Origin: Belliella kenyensis
GTDB taxonomy: Bacteria > Bacteroidota > Bacteroidia > Cytophagales > Cyclobacteriaceae
Direction: 5' to 3'
NCBI RefSeq assembly: GCF_022549675.1
Contig: NZ_JAKZGR010000016.1
Coordinates: forward strand, 37,048-101,047
Length of the DNA stretch: 64,000 bases
Positions 37,243-46,717 of the stretch are shown in pieces; the first letter of the stretch is position 1, and each line of letters opens with the position of its first letter. The translations under genes and the position numbers were made by a program. The notes below the pieces were generated by a model. The model was not told the DNA's origin. It saw nothing but the letters and a program-made list of their open reading frames with translations, and searched no databases.

Positions 37243-39084
37243 ATGTGTGGAATAGTTGCTTATGTAGGGCAGAAAGAGGCGCTGCCAATCATCATAAAAG
37301 GTCTCAAGAGGTTAGAATACAGGGGATATGACAGTGCTGGTGTCGCACTGATCGATCATGAAGGGCTCAATGTCTATAAGAAAAAAGGCAAAGTGTCTGA
37401 GTTAGAAAATCACCTTACAGAAAAGGGAACATTGAGTTCTACCATAGGTATCGGTCATACCCGATGGGCTACTCATGGAGAACCCAATGATGTGAATGCT
37501 CATCCTCATTACTCATCAAATGAAAAGTTTGCTATGATTCATAATGGCATCATAGAAAATTATGATGTTTTGAAAACAGACTTGAAAAACAGGGGCTATG
37601 TATTCCAAAGTGATACAGACTCTGAGGTCTTTATGAAATTTATTGAGGATATCCATAAAAACAACGATTGTAGTCTAGAGGAGGCGGTCAGACTAGCCCT
37701 ACACAAAGTAGTAGGTGCCTATGCTATTGTCATCATGAATATAGAGGAACCTGATACATTGATAGCTGCCCGTAAAGGTTCGCCACTTGTGATAGGTGTA
37801 GGAAAGGGAGAGTATTTCCTTGCTTCAGACGCCACTCCGATCATCGAATATACCAATCAAGTAATCTACCTTGACGATTATGAGATCGCCGTAATACGCA
37901 ACGGCTCACTACAAATCAAAACCATCGAAAACGTAGAAACAAATCCTTATATCAACCAGCTCGAAATGGAGCTAGAAGCGATAGAAAAAGGTGGTTATGA
38001 ACATTTCATGCTTAAGGAAATCTTTGAACAACCGCGATCTATTGCTGATTGTCTTAGAGGTAGATTAGATGCGAAAAACGGTCGTTTGGTCTTAGGGGGA
38101 TTGCGGGATTATATGAACAAGTTCCAAAACGCAGACAGGATCATCATCACAGCTTGCGGTACTTCATGGCACGCTGGTTTGGTCGCAGAATATTTGTTTG
38201 AGGAATTTGCAAGAATTCCGGTGGAAGTAGAATATGCATCAGAATTCAGGTATAGAAATCCCGTTGTTAATGAAAAAGACTTTGTTATCGCTATTTCTCA
38301 ATCAGGAGAGACTGCGGATACTTTAGCAGCCATAGAGCTGGCAAAATCAAAGGGTGCTACAATATTTGGTGTGTGTAATGTGGTCGGTTCATCCATCGCA
38401 CGCGCTACGCATGCTGGCAGCTATACACATGCTGGACCAGAGATCGGCGTAGCATCTACCAAGGCATTTACAGCACAGATATCAGTACTTACGATGATGG
38501 CTTTGATGCTTGGCTATCAAAGAGGCACTCTTACAGAGAGTAAGTATGTGCAGCTATTGAATGAGTTGGAAAAAATTCCAAGCAAAGTAGAAGAAACACT
38601 CCAAATGAATCCTCATATTGAAGAAATTTCGGCAGAATATAAAGACGCAAGAAATTTCTTGTATTTAGGAAGAGGTTATAATTTCCCAGTTGCTTTAGAA
38701 GGAGCATTGAAGCTCAAAGAAATTTCTTATATCCATGCGGAAGGTTATCCAGCTGCTGAGATGAAGCATGGGCCTATAGCTTTGATAGATGAAGAAATGC
38801 CAGTTGTATTCATCGCTACCAAAGACAACTCTTATGAAAAAGTAGTGTCGAACATTCAAGAAGTAAAAGCCAGAAAAGGAAAAATTATTGCTGTGGTCAC
38901 TGAAGGAGATACTACAGTAAAAAGTATGGCTGATCATGTCCTAGAAATCCCAGACACCGCCGAAGCATTCGTACCATTGCTTTCTGTTATTCCGCTACAG
39001 ATACTTTCTTATCACATTGCGGTAATGAGAGGCTGTAATGTAGATCAACCAAGGAACTTGGCAAAGAGTGTAACAGTAGAATAA
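37243..39084 (+). CDS. glmS: Glutamine-fructose-6-phosphate aminotransferase (isomerising)
   Basis: Forms glucosamine-6-phosphate, the first step to UDP-GlcNAc for peptidoglycan and LPS. 613 aa. The start MCGIVAYVG exposes the Cys nucleophile (Cys2) after Met removal. Glutaminase motifs: RLEYRGYDSAG, HTRWATHGEP and HNGIIENY. Two SIS domains bind sugar phosphate (TACGTSWHAG, ISQSGETADT, GRGYNFPVALEGALKLKE), and the C-terminus ends NLAKSVTVE as usual. No glmS ribozyme or leader structure was found in the short upstream region. Terminator at 39092. Confidence 0.98.
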   Translation: MCGIVAYVGQKEALPIIIKGLKRLEYRGYDSAGVALIDHEGLNVYKKKGKVSELENHLTEKGTLSSTIGIGHTRWATHGEPNDVNAHPHYSSNEKFAMIHNGIIENYDVLKTDLKNRGYVFQSDTDSEVFMKFIEDIHKNNDCSLEEAVRLALHKVVGAYAIVIMNIEEPDTLIAARKGSPLVIGVGKGEYFLASDATPIIEYTNQVIYLDDYEIAVIRNGSLQIKTIENVETNPYINQLEMELEAIEKGGYEHFMLKEIFEQPRSIADCLRGRLDAKNGRLVLGGLRDYMNKFQNADRIIITACGTSWHAGLVAEYLFEEFARIPVEVEYASEFRYRNPVVNEKDFVIAISQSGETADTLAAIELAKSKGATIFGVCNVVGSSIARATHAGSYTHAGPEIGVASTKAFTAQISVLTMMALMLGYQRGTLTESKYVQLLNELEKIPSKVEETLQMNPHIEEISAEYKDARNFLYLGRGYNFPVALEGALKLKEISYIHAEGYPAAEMKHGPIALIDEEMPVVFIATKDNSYEKVVSNIQEVKARKGKIIAVVTEGDTTVKSMADHVLEIPDTAEAFVPLLSVIPLQILSYHIAVMRGCNVDQPRNLAKSVTVE

Positions 39085-39091
39085 AAACAAA

Positions 39092-39117
39092 ACCCGCTAA
39101 TGATAGCGGGTTTTTTT
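39092..39117 (+). terminator. Terminator of glmS
   Basis: ACCCGCTA (39092-39099), loop ATGA, TAGCGGGT (39104-39111), then a run of T. It lies directly after the stop codon. Confidence 0.95.
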
Positions 39118-39135
39118 ATATATCTAAAGCTCTTA

Positions 39136-39639
39136 TCAACCTATTTTCAATTTTAATTCTCCATTTCTTTTGACAATCTTCAGATCAAAATACTGATTGA
39201 CAAAGGCTTTGCATTGATTTTCGGACCATTCCGCTCTAGACTCTGTATCATAAAGCACGGTCATTCGTAGCATTGTTTTTACATAGGGTTCGAACCTGCC
39301 AAGTTCTCGCAGCCAAGTGGAAAATTGCAAAATCCAGTCCTCTTGAAATTTTTCAAAATGGCTTCTGCCATCAAAAAGCAGTTCGAGTTGATTATCACCA
39401 AACTTGTACCTGTAAATACCACAGAGCTGACGATAAATTAATCTAATTCTCTCTCTTGGAAAGTCATATGTATCGATGATCTGATTGTAAGTAGCATCCA
39501 TAAGCATGAGCGGATTGTACAATGCAGTATACGACTTCTTCAACTCAAATACCATCAAGTCCAAAGCTTTATCCTCCAAGGCCGTCTGAGCCTGTCTGAG
39601 AATATAGTTTTTATCTAAAGGAAATAATTTTTGAATCAT
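39136..39639 (-). CDS. Hypothetical protein
   Basis: 167 aa, soluble, mostly helical, basic and aromatic-rich (for example RIRLIYRQLCGIYRYKFG, FSTWLRELGRFEPY). No signal peptide, membrane helix or recognised motif. It is convergent with glmS and apparently transcribed alone. The codon use and length make a real gene likely, but I do not recognise a family. Confidence 0.55.
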   Translation of the reverse strand: MIQKLFPLDKNYILRQAQTALEDKALDLMVFELKKSYTALYNPLMLMDATYNQIIDTYDFPRERIRLIYRQLCGIYRYKFGDNQLELLFDGRSHFEKFQEDWILQFSTWLRELGRFEPYVKTMLRMTVLYDTESRAEWSENQCKAFVNQYFDLKIVKRNGELKLKIG

Positions 39640-39944
39640 CAGAATTAGAAATATTTCGCAAAATACATGATTAATAGTGATAATTAAAATTTACAATCGG
39701 AAATCATCTATTTCATATCCAAAACCAATAGAAAATTAATATTCCTGATGCAATTTTTAAACTCTTTTGAAGAATATTCTTTTGTAAGAATCTCAAAATT
39801 GGAGGATTATGAATAAGCTTGCTAAAAAATAAATAAAACAATAGAATAAGTGTATTTTGAACGCTTCATTTTTCTAATTTAGAGATTTGAATTTAATAAG
39901 CCTCATAGCAACAGAGATAACTTAAGGACCTGAATAAAATAAAT
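39640..39944. other. Intergenic, 305 bp, between divergent genes
   Basis: AT-rich, no supported gene. It must contain promoters for the hypothetical gene (minus) and the SDR/FAH pair (plus). No strong repeat or hairpin was noticed. Confidence 0.4.
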
Positions 39945-40697
39945 ATGGAAAACAAAAAGGTGATTGTAACAGGTGGTGCAAGTGGAATAGGGCTGGCCAT
40001 CACGAAAAAATTCTTATCTCAAGGGGCTAGTGTTTATATTTTAGATTTTAATGAGACTCTTGGCCAAGAGGTATTAAAGAAATTGCGGTCAGATTATAAT
40101 CAAGTGCACTTCATGGCCTGTGACGTAAGCAATCAACATCAAGTCAAAGAAGTGTTTGCCAATATTCCCTCCATCGATGTACTCATCAATAACGCAGGTG
40201 TGTCACATGTAGGAAATATTGAAAAAACTACAGAAGAAGACTTTTCTAGGCTGTTTAACATCAATGTAAAAGGGATCTACAACTGCGCACAAGCTGCCAT
40301 TTCAAAAATGAAAGGCAAAGGTGGGGCTATTTTGAATATGGCTTCAATTGTGTCTTCGGTGGGAATACCAGATAGATTTGCTTACTCCATGACCAAGGGA
40401 GCTGTGCTTTCTATGACTTACTCCATAGCTTGCGATTATGTCAGTGAAGGAATTCGCTGCAACTGCTTGTCGCCTGCTCGAATCCATACCCCATTTGTAG
40501 ATGATTTTTTGGCAAAAAATTATCCAGGCCAAGAAAAAGAGGTCTTTGAAAAGCTTGCTAAGACTCAGCCTATAGGTCGTATGGGCACCCCCGAAGAAGT
40601 GGCAGAAGCAGCATTTTTCATTTGCTCTGATCAAGCAAAATTTATAACGGGAACCAACTTCCCTGTAGACGGTGGATTTGTAAGTATCAAAAACTAA
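39945..40697 (+). CDS. SDR dehydrogenase, probably for a 2-keto-3-deoxy sugar acid
   Basis: 250 aa classical short-chain dehydrogenase: NAD(P) motif TGGASGIG (9-16), Asp after the second strand (YILDFN), NNAG (about 85), catalytic Ser in NMASIVSS, YSMTKGA with Tyr/Lys, and the C-terminal GTNFPVDGGF. An Asp at the end of beta-2 suggests NAD. It starts an operon with an FAH-family hydrolase 4 bp downstream. In the L-fucose and L-rhamnose oxidative routes, an SDR makes 2,4-diketo-3-deoxy acids that an FAH hydrolase splits. The pairing supports that role, but the other enzymes of such a route are not here. Confidence 0.85.
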   Translation: MENKKVIVTGGASGIGLAITKKFLSQGASVYILDFNETLGQEVLKKLRSDYNQVHFMACDVSNQHQVKEVFANIPSIDVLINNAGVSHVGNIEKTTEEDFSRLFNINVKGIYNCAQAAISKMKGKGGAILNMASIVSSVGIPDRFAYSMTKGAVLSMTYSIACDYVSEGIRCNCLSPARIHTPFVDDFLAKNYPGQEKEVFEKLAKTQPIGRMGTPEEVAEAAFFICSDQAKFITGTNFPVDGGFVSIKN

Positions 40698-40701
40698 AGA
40701 T

Positions 40702-41556
40702 ATGAAGTTAATAAGATTTGGAAATGTAGGTCAGGAGAGACCAGGCATAGAAGATACAAATGGAGCATGGTTAGATTGTTCTTCATTTGGTTCAGACTGG
40801 AATGAGGGGTTTTTAGGGAACAGTGGACTAGAAAAACTTGCTGATTGGTTACAAGAAAATAAAGCAAATTTGCCCAAGATTGACAAAAGCACAAGGCTAG
40901 CAAGTCCTATCGCTAGGCCTTCGAAGATTGTCTGTGTGGGCTTGAACTATTCCTTGCACGCAAAGGAAAGTGGAATGCCTATCCCAGAAGCTCCCATTTT
41001 ATTCATGAAGGCTTCATCTTCTTACTGTGGCCCATTTGACCCTATTATCATTCCAAAAAACTCTGTCAAAACTGACTGGGAGGTTGAATTGGCAGTAGTG
41101 ATTGGCAAAAAGGCAACCTATGTGGAAGAAGCTGATGCCCACAAACATATCGCAGGGTATGTGCTACATAATGATGTGAGTGAAAGAGATTTTCAACTTA
41201 ACCATGGAGGTCAATGGGTAAAAGGAAAAAGCGCTGATAATTTTGCCCCATTGGGACCTTACCTAGTCACTCCTGACGAACTAAAAAACCCAGAGAACTT
41301 AAGACTATGGCTTAAACTCAATGGTAAAATGATGCAGGACAGTAATACTTCTGATCTAATATTCAAAATCCCATTTCTGATAAGCTATATCAGCCAATAC
41401 ATGACTTTACTTCCTGGTGATGTGATCTCTACTGGAACCCCATCAGGCGTAGGACTTGGACTCAATCCTCCACAATATCTCAAAGAAGGTGACGTAGTAG
41501 AGCTAGGAATAGAGGGATTAGGCATAGCGAAGCAAGAAGTAGTTGCTTATAGATAA
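40702..41556 (+). CDS. Fumarylacetoacetate hydrolase family protein
   Basis: 284 aa. The metal-binding fold is clear: KIVCVGLNYSLHAKESG (about 74-90), DWEVELAVVIGK with the Glu ligands (about 130-141), GYVLHNDVSERDFQ, KSADNFAPLGPYLV, and STGTPSGVGLG near the C-terminus. It acts on a diketo acid, probably the product of the SDR encoded 4 bp upstream (candidate: 2,4-diketo-3-deoxy-fuconate or -rhamnonate giving pyruvate and lactate). The assignment to a sugar is inference. Terminator at 41602. Confidence 0.88.
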   Translation: MKLIRFGNVGQERPGIEDTNGAWLDCSSFGSDWNEGFLGNSGLEKLADWLQENKANLPKIDKSTRLASPIARPSKIVCVGLNYSLHAKESGMPIPEAPILFMKASSSYCGPFDPIIIPKNSVKTDWEVELAVVIGKKATYVEEADAHKHIAGYVLHNDVSERDFQLNHGGQWVKGKSADNFAPLGPYLVTPDELKNPENLRLWLKLNGKMMQDSNTSDLIFKIPFLISYISQYMTLLPGDVISTGTPSGVGLGLNPPQYLKEGDVVELGIEGLGIAKQEVVAYR

Positions 41557-41601
41557 TACGCATTTGATTCTTATTTGAATCTAATCGATCAAATTTAAAT
41601 G

Positions 41602-41637
41602 AAAAGACAGCTATAATATTTCCGCTGCTGTCTTTTT
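41602..41637 (+). terminator. Terminator of the SDR/FAH operon
   Basis: AAAAGACAGC (41602-41611) and GCTGTCTTTT (41627-41636) form a 10-bp stem. The T-rich 3' arm serves as the tail. Confidence 0.75.
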
Positions 41638-41763
41638 AATTTTGCTTCTGATAGACCAAGCTTATAATGAAGTATCAACCAATGAAAATCTTTTTCTATC
41701 ATTAACTTAAATGTATTGATTCATAAGTCTAGAGTAAAAGTCTAAGCTAGACTTATGAAAAAA

Positions 41764-41804
41764 CAACACACATAAGTGCAACATAGCTGCACTTGTGTGT
41801 GTTG
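41764..41804. other. Isolated long hairpin, 17-bp stem
   Basis: CAACACACATAAGTGCA (41764-41780) pairs with TGCACTTGTGTGTGTTG (41788-41804), with one G-U pair and a 7-base loop. A short T-rich tract follows later (ATTATTTTTC). It is 200 bp from the nearest gene end, so it is either a back-up terminator or a structured element of unknown role. Confidence 0.6.
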
Positions 41805-41881
41805 CTTTAAATTATTTTTCATGTATATCCATCTTTGTACAAAAAGAAGTATTTCATTCAAATATTAGTTTACTTCGGGAT

Positions 41882-41955
41882 TAGTATCAACTAATATCTA
41901 GATCTTGAAAACCCCGAATATGATTTGGCTACTGGAATCTTTATGGATATTCATT
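41882..41955 (-). repeat. Fragment of the MITE-like family (type 2), inverted
   Basis: CTAATATCTAGATCTTGAAA through ACTGGAATCTTTATGGATAT aligns with the outer half of copy C at 47350-47410. It faces the opposite way to the full copy B that follows immediately, giving a composite of two family members. Confidence 0.65.
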
Positions 41956-41966
41956 TTGTTTTTTTG

Positions 41967-42113
41967 AATATACGGAACTTTGCCAATAACATTACAAAAT
42001 TCCGATTTATCTAACTTCCGATACAAATTGATATTGGATACTTACGGATATTGACCATTAACAACCGGTTGAGTCAATGAATTGAAGTTGCTGGCAAAAA
42101 AGCGTATAATCAG
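41967..42113 (+). mobile_element. MITE-like element, copy B (type 1)
   Basis: About 147 bp, almost identical to copy A at 5984-6133, from ATATACGGAACTTTGCC to GCGTATAATCAG, with a handful of substitutions (for example CCGGTTGAGTC for CCTGTTGAGCC). No direct repeat flanks are evident. It lies 3' of the pentapeptide-repeat gene. Confidence 0.8.
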
Positions 42114-42141
42114 AGAAAAAATTATCAAAGCGTTAAACTGA

Positions 42142-42705
42142 TTAATATTCAATATGAATGTTATATTTATCAAGAAGGCCAGCAACATTCGATAGTGAGA
42201 ATTTAGCTCCTTTTATCCGGTTATTTTCTGGATCTATGGAATAACCTGAAGAGGTGCGCAAATCAACTTTTTCTAGAATCGTACGATCAAAAACAGCCTG
42301 AGTAAGATTACAGTTTTCAAAAACAGATCCTGTCAGGTCAGCTTCGACAAAATCAACTTCCATCAAGGAAGTGTTTTTGAATAGGGTTTTCTTAAGTTTG
42401 ACTTTGTAAAAAGAAGCGTGATTCATTAGGCAATTCTCAAATCTAATGCCTATACCAAAAGGATCACAGGTATCAAATCTCCCACCTAGTAGCTTAGATT
42501 CTTTGAAAACCACATCGCGAAAGGCGGTTTTGTGAAGCTTGGCCATACTAAGGTTACAATTCAAAAAAATACAGTCTGTGAAAATAAAGCCAGAAAGGTC
42601 CTTTTCAGAGAAATCACATTGATTGAAGGTACAATTTTCGTACTCAGCTTTGGGCAGATCGCTATTCCTAGCGATGGTCTGGTCTGATGTGTAACTATCA
42701 GTCAT
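42142..42705 (-). CDS. Pentapeptide repeat protein
   Basis: About 187 aa from the ATG at 42703-42705 (MTDSYTSDQTIAR). The body is a run of A(D/N)LxX-type pentapeptides (FNQCDFSEKDLSGFIFTDC, CNLSMAKLHKTAF, VDFVEADLTGSVF, CNLTQAVFDRTIL) forming a right-handed quadrilateral helix. Some such proteins mimic DNA and protect gyrase, as Qnr does, but no such role can be claimed here. A longer start at 42774 would lie in the SDR gene. The real start overlaps that gene's stop region by none and follows it by 22 bp. Confidence 0.85.
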   Translation of the reverse strand: MTDSYTSDQTIARNSDLPKAEYENCTFNQCDFSEKDLSGFIFTDCIFLNCNLSMAKLHKTAFRDVVFKESKLLGGRFDTCDPFGIGIRFENCLMNHASFYKVKLKKTLFKNTSLMEVDFVEADLTGSVFENCNLTQAVFDRTILEKVDLRTSSGYSIDPENNRIKGAKFSLSNVAGLLDKYNIHIEY

Positions 42706-42727
42706 ATCATTTACGCATTTTTTGTGT

Positions 42728-44185
42728 TCAATTTTGAGCTTTGTTCTCAACATGACCTGGTACTGTAGCTGCAAGCTTATTGATCATTCCTCTAAAAATA
42801 AAACCATGAAATGGTAATACAGCGTACCAATACAACCTTCCATAAAGGCCAATAGGCCTAAAGGTAGCCGTCTGAGTGAGTATATTGTCTTTGTCAATCT
42901 TAAACTCAAGCCATGCCTCTCCAGGTAGCTTCATTTCAGCATAAAGAAGAAGTCTTCGCTCTTCTCTATCGGCTATCATTACTCTCCAGAAATCAAGCGC
43001 ATCGCCTGTAAATATTTCTGTATCACTTCTTCTTCCCCTTCTCATTCCTACGCCACCGAATATTTGATCTATAAACCCTCGAAGCTTCCACAATGCTGTA
43101 CCGTAATACCAACCCGTCTTACCTCCAATTTTCCAAATTTTGTCAAGAGATGCTAAACTATCCTCTAAAGGTAGCGAACGCGTGTCTTTGAAGCAACCAT
43201 TTGTAGGGACTTCTACAAATTTGGAAAAGCCACTCTTGAAAAGCTCACTGGTCTGTGCATCTTTCCAACTGGAAGTGACTTGGTTCTGCTCAATTTTATC
43301 AAATGCCAATTGAATCGCTCTATCATAACCCAGAAGATTGATGTTTAGCATAGATGCGAGATCATTTGGTTCGCAGACCACTTCTACTTTCATACTGTTC
43401 ACCAGATTCTTGGCCAATGAATACGAAGTAGATGTGATGAAATACAGCCAATAGGAAGAAATCGTAGGGCTCATCACTGGCACAATACCGATGCGCCTCT
43501 TAAGCCCCCTGGCTTTAGCAAATCGCAGAAGCATTTCTTTATAAGTTAGAATATCAGGCCCGCCGATATCATAATCCTTGTTGAAGGTTTCGTTTTTGTC
43601 AATTACACCTATCAAAAACTCTATAACATTTCTGATAGCTATAGGCTGACATTTGGTCTTAAGCCATCTGGGAGCAACCATGATGGGGAGCTTCTCTACC
43701 AAGTCACGTATGATTTCAAAAGATGCACTACCAGAACCCACAATGATACCTGCCTTGAGAGTAGTGAGTGCATATTTTTCACTTGAAAGTAAAGTCTCTA
43801 CCTTTTTTCTAGAGGAAAGATGCTTCGACAGTTCCTCCGAATTACTTATTCCACTGAGGTAAATCACCTGTCTCACGTTTGTTCTTTCTATTCGGTCTTT
43901 GAAATTCTTGGCGCAAGTCTCTTCCAAATCTCCAAAATTCCCGCTTTGAGTTGACATGGAGTGAATTAGATAATAAGCTAATTCTATGTCATTGGGGATA
44001 AATTGCAAGCTATCTTCTTTCAGAAAGTCTACTTCGATTACAGAGATATTTGGAGAATCGTATTTCTTAAGGTTAAACCTATTGCTATCTCTCACGCAAC
44101 ACACGACAGTATGTCCATTTTCTATCAGCTCTGGCAGTAGACGCTGCGCAATATATCCAGTAACTCCAGTGAGTAAGATTTTCAT
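42728..44185 (-). CDS. SDR (NAD(P)H-binding) protein with DUF2867 domain
   Basis: 485 aa. The N-terminal Rossmann domain (about 1-290) starts MKILLTGVTGYIAQRLLPEL and contains YLIHSM, YLSGI and GGPDILTYKEML, as in the atypical SDR/YbjT-like group. The C-terminal DUF2867 domain (about 330-480) contains the family piece GRLYWYAVLPFHGFIF. The fusion is common in several phyla. The substrate is unknown (possibly a quinone or other membrane lipid). It is followed after 22 bp by the pentapeptide-repeat gene, so the two probably form an operon. Confidence 0.85.
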   Translation of the reverse strand: MKILLTGVTGYIAQRLLPELIENGHTVVCCVRDSNRFNLKKYDSPNISVIEVDFLKEDSLQFIPNDIELAYYLIHSMSTQSGNFGDLEETCAKNFKDRIERTNVRQVIYLSGISNSEELSKHLSSRKKVETLLSSEKYALTTLKAGIIVGSGSASFEIIRDLVEKLPIMVAPRWLKTKCQPIAIRNVIEFLIGVIDKNETFNKDYDIGGPDILTYKEMLLRFAKARGLKRRIGIVPVMSPTISSYWLYFITSTSYSLAKNLVNSMKVEVVCEPNDLASMLNINLLGYDRAIQLAFDKIEQNQVTSSWKDAQTSELFKSGFSKFVEVPTNGCFKDTRSLPLEDSLASLDKIWKIGGKTGWYYGTALWKLRGFIDQIFGGVGMRRGRRSDTEIFTGDALDFWRVMIADREERRLLLYAEMKLPGEAWLEFKIDKDNILTQTATFRPIGLYGRLYWYAVLPFHGFIFRGMINKLAATVPGHVENKAQN

Positions 44186-44418
44186 AAATGTGTATTTAAG
44201 TCAATTTACCACCATCTCCAAGGTTCAAAATTTGAGGGTCATTCAATTTAACCAAGCAATGATTGATACATTCAAAGAACTTAACCCATATAACCTAAGA
44301 AGTGTTTGTCTTGCTTCCTTGGGTTGCTTTGGCTATAGCCACTTCAACTTTTACTTCACAATGATAGAGAACTCTTGGATAGAGGTGGGTAACGGTTGCA
44401 GAAATGCTAAAATCAAGT

Positions 44419-44898
44419 CTATTTGAGAAAATACTTGCTCCATTTTTTTTCTTTCCAAAAAATAAAAATTGAGCCTATCGTAAAGATAGATGCAGTGGCA
44501 ATTGCAACCATGGTATAAAATGGACGGTCGGGTATTCTTACGATGAGTTCAGATGCAAATGCAGCATAGAGACCCAAAACTGAATAATACATAAACCAAA
44601 GGTGGAACACTTTATTTTGCTTCTGAATACTCTTGATCCAAATAGGTAACATACCAGCCAAAAGTGTAACAAAACCCACAATGGCCAAAACATGAAAGAC
44701 ACCAAACCTGCCTGTCAAGTTGAAAATAAAAAATGCAGAACCACAAACCAATACCATAAAAATCACATAAACATAACCTGCACACTTGTGAAGTTTAGTT
44801 CCTTTTGGTATGTAAAGGACAATTCCTCCAGCAAGCATAGCTATCAGGGCGCATAAAAAATGAAACCATCCTAAAGTGGTATTTACTAAATTATACAT
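44419..44898 (-). CDS. DUF2306-like four-helix membrane protein
   Basis: 159 aa with four to five membrane helices (about 8-28, 42-60, 68-86, 104-120, 128-147). Family features: WFHFLCALIAMLAGGIVLY near the N-terminus and G(T/K)KLHKCAGYVYVIFM, whose His residues could bind heme or metal. Function unknown. The gene overlaps the TMEM175-like gene by 8 bp and is in the same operon. Confidence 0.72.
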   Translation of the reverse strand: MYNLVNTTLGWFHFLCALIAMLAGGIVLYIPKGTKLHKCAGYVYVIFMVLVCGSAFFIFNLTGRFGVFHVLAIVGFVTLLAGMLPIWIKSIQKQNKVFHLWFMYYSVLGLYAAFASELIVRIPDRPFYTMVAIATASIFTIGSIFIFWKEKKWSKYFLK

Positions 44899-45613
44899 AG
44901 TCGAATGCTTTTGATCTTGATTTGAACTTAATCTGCCACCAGATTATCAATGGTGTATAAAGCAAATACACAAGACCCCCTGCCAAAGATGCCCAAATAA
45001 ATGAATATCGATTGATCACAAGTGTGACCAAAATTGATAGCAATGGAATCGAAAACATGATAAATAACCTCCACCTTTGAGAAGAGGTGTAAAATACTTC
45101 AAATTCATTAAGTGCCAACTCATGTTTTATCTTGAATGCTCTTTGATAAAACAAAAACAAGATAAAGTATAGCGCAAAAGCTATAAAGCCATAATAAATC
45201 ATCAAGCTGGGAACTTGATTGCCTTCTATGGTTACAGCTATATCAGTATAAAAAAAATAGTTGGTAAGGTACAAAGTCAAAAATCGAAGTGGGTAGACAT
45301 AAAAAATTATCAATGCTATAAAGATCGTATTCAAAAACGCAAGCATAGAATCATTCAGGGTGTAAACTTCAGAGAAATAAAGGTGCTCATTCCATATCAA
45401 AATGATAAATGAAATACTAATCAAAAATGCCGGTAATGTTTTGGTAAAAGTCAATAGATCCTCGAAAGAATTGGGATTGGTGAGATTGAAAATAAGTAAT
45501 GTGATAGCTATTCCAAAGACAGCATCCGTCAAATTGTCTAGTCTTGAAGCATTCTGGCCACGATAAGCAATCCTCGGATCATGGCTTCTATTTTTAAACA
45601 CTTCATTCCTCAT
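44891..45613 (-). CDS. TMEM175 (DUF1211) family potassium channel-like protein
   Basis: 240 aa with six membrane helices. The signature of the bacterial family is present at the first helix: SRLDNLTDAVFGIAITLLIF (24-42), where R and D flank the pore-lining helix, as in (R)xxx(S/T)DAVFAIAITLL. Bacterial members are potassium-permeable tetrameric channels in the inner membrane. The C-terminal half is more divergent. Co-transcribed with the DUF2306-like gene by overlap. Confidence 0.8.
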   Translation of the reverse strand: MRNEVFKNRSHDPRIAYRGQNASRLDNLTDAVFGIAITLLIFNLTNPNSFEDLLTFTKTLPAFLISISFIILIWNEHLYFSEVYTLNDSMLAFLNTIFIALIIFYVYPLRFLTLYLTNYFFYTDIAVTIEGNQVPSLMIYYGFIAFALYFILFLFYQRAFKIKHELALNEFEVFYTSSQRWRLFIMFSIPLLSILVTLVINRYSFIWASLAGGLVYLLYTPLIIWWQIKFKSRSKAFDYV

Positions 45614-45848
45614 ATTCTTAAGATATTGATTTTCAGCACAAAGTATGAAAAAAGAACCGTAATTTTAATTAAAATATAAAAATTAAAATTGGCTAATTTG
45701 TATAACATGAAAGTAAAAATATAACATCTAGTTTTTAAACCCCAACTACTAGTAGGAGTCTTATGGATACGGACTAAAAAAAATGGCTTTATAAAAAATA
45801 CTTGTCTAGGCAATAATAAGGAAAATCACTTTTCAAAAAACCCAAATG

Positions 45849-46241
45849 TTAGGATTGGGGGATCTTTTCTTCTACCATAATATTTCCAAACTTATCAAAA
45901 TAGGTGACAGTCATATTAATCATATGTGTAGTCCATTTTTGAACTCCTGAATCTGCTGCTTGCTTACAAAATGTGGGATAGTCTGATTGGCCTTGCTGAT
46001 GTATTGTAATCGCTTGCTTGAGTTTTGTGGATGAGCTTTCTTCATTTAAAGTTAATGATGGATATTTAGAATTTCCTTCTAAGACAAAATTGTCCCTACC
46101 AAAAAACAACGTACTACCATCTGTTACAAAATTATCATAATGTGAGACACCTATTCTTTTAAGGTCTTGAACAAATCGGGGGAAATCCTCTCCAGTTTTT
46201 ACTTTATTGAAAGCCTCGTGTATTTGCTCTATCGTAAACAT
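45849..46241 (-). CDS. DUF1398 family protein
   Basis: 130 aa soluble protein. The family pattern is visible: FTIEQIHEAFNKVKTGEDFP, GVSHYDNFVTDGSTLFFG, and CKQAADSGVQKWTTHMINMTVTY-type C-terminus. Members are sometimes labelled phage envelope protein, but nothing here is phage-related. Function unknown. Monocistronic. The upstream 476 bp contain no gene. Confidence 0.8.
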   Translation of the reverse strand: MFTIEQIHEAFNKVKTGEDFPRFVQDLKRIGVSHYDNFVTDGSTLFFGRDNFVLEGNSKYPSLTLNEESSSTKLKQAITIHQQGQSDYPTFCKQAADSGVQKWTTHMINMTVTYFDKFGNIMVEEKIPQS

Positions 46242-46717
46242 GCTTATTAATTAATCGTGAAATCAGTCTTTTTTTAAAAATTCAAAAATCTGGTATCAAA
46301 ATTAAAAGAAAATTTTTTAAAAAGCTTCTTTTGCTAATCGTTAAGATCGATAGAACAACTTATGGTAGGTAATCGGCAAAAAACCTTCTGCATTAGATGA
46401 TCTAACATCTTAAACCTCAGGATGTGAACAGCCCCTCACAAAGAGGACTAATAATTAAAAAATTGTTTTTAAGATGCGTTACTTACCAAATTCCTTTGAA
46501 GACTTTTTGGTAAATTTGAACGCTCAACGAAAGATTTTGAACCTGTGAAAAATGAATAAAAATCTGAAAAAGCTGCATATATTGGAGTCAAATTGGTATT
46601 CATCTTTCTTCCGTTTTAATGTAAATGTACACAGTTTAAAGGTACGTTTCCGCTCTTATATTAGACCTTTTTCTGATTTTTACTTTGGAGGTTTCTTAGG
46701 GTTTGTTTTTAATGGTT
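46242..46717. other. Intergenic, 476 bp, start of the accessory region
   Basis: No supported gene. An 86-codon plus-strand frame over 46552-46812 is Phe/Tyr-rich, unlike real proteins nearby, and overlaps the next gene. No repeat of the window's families was seen here. Confidence 0.45.

Noticed and set aside
45849..46241. Phage envelope protein label for DUF1398
   Set aside because: The label is historical, and no phage genes surround it.
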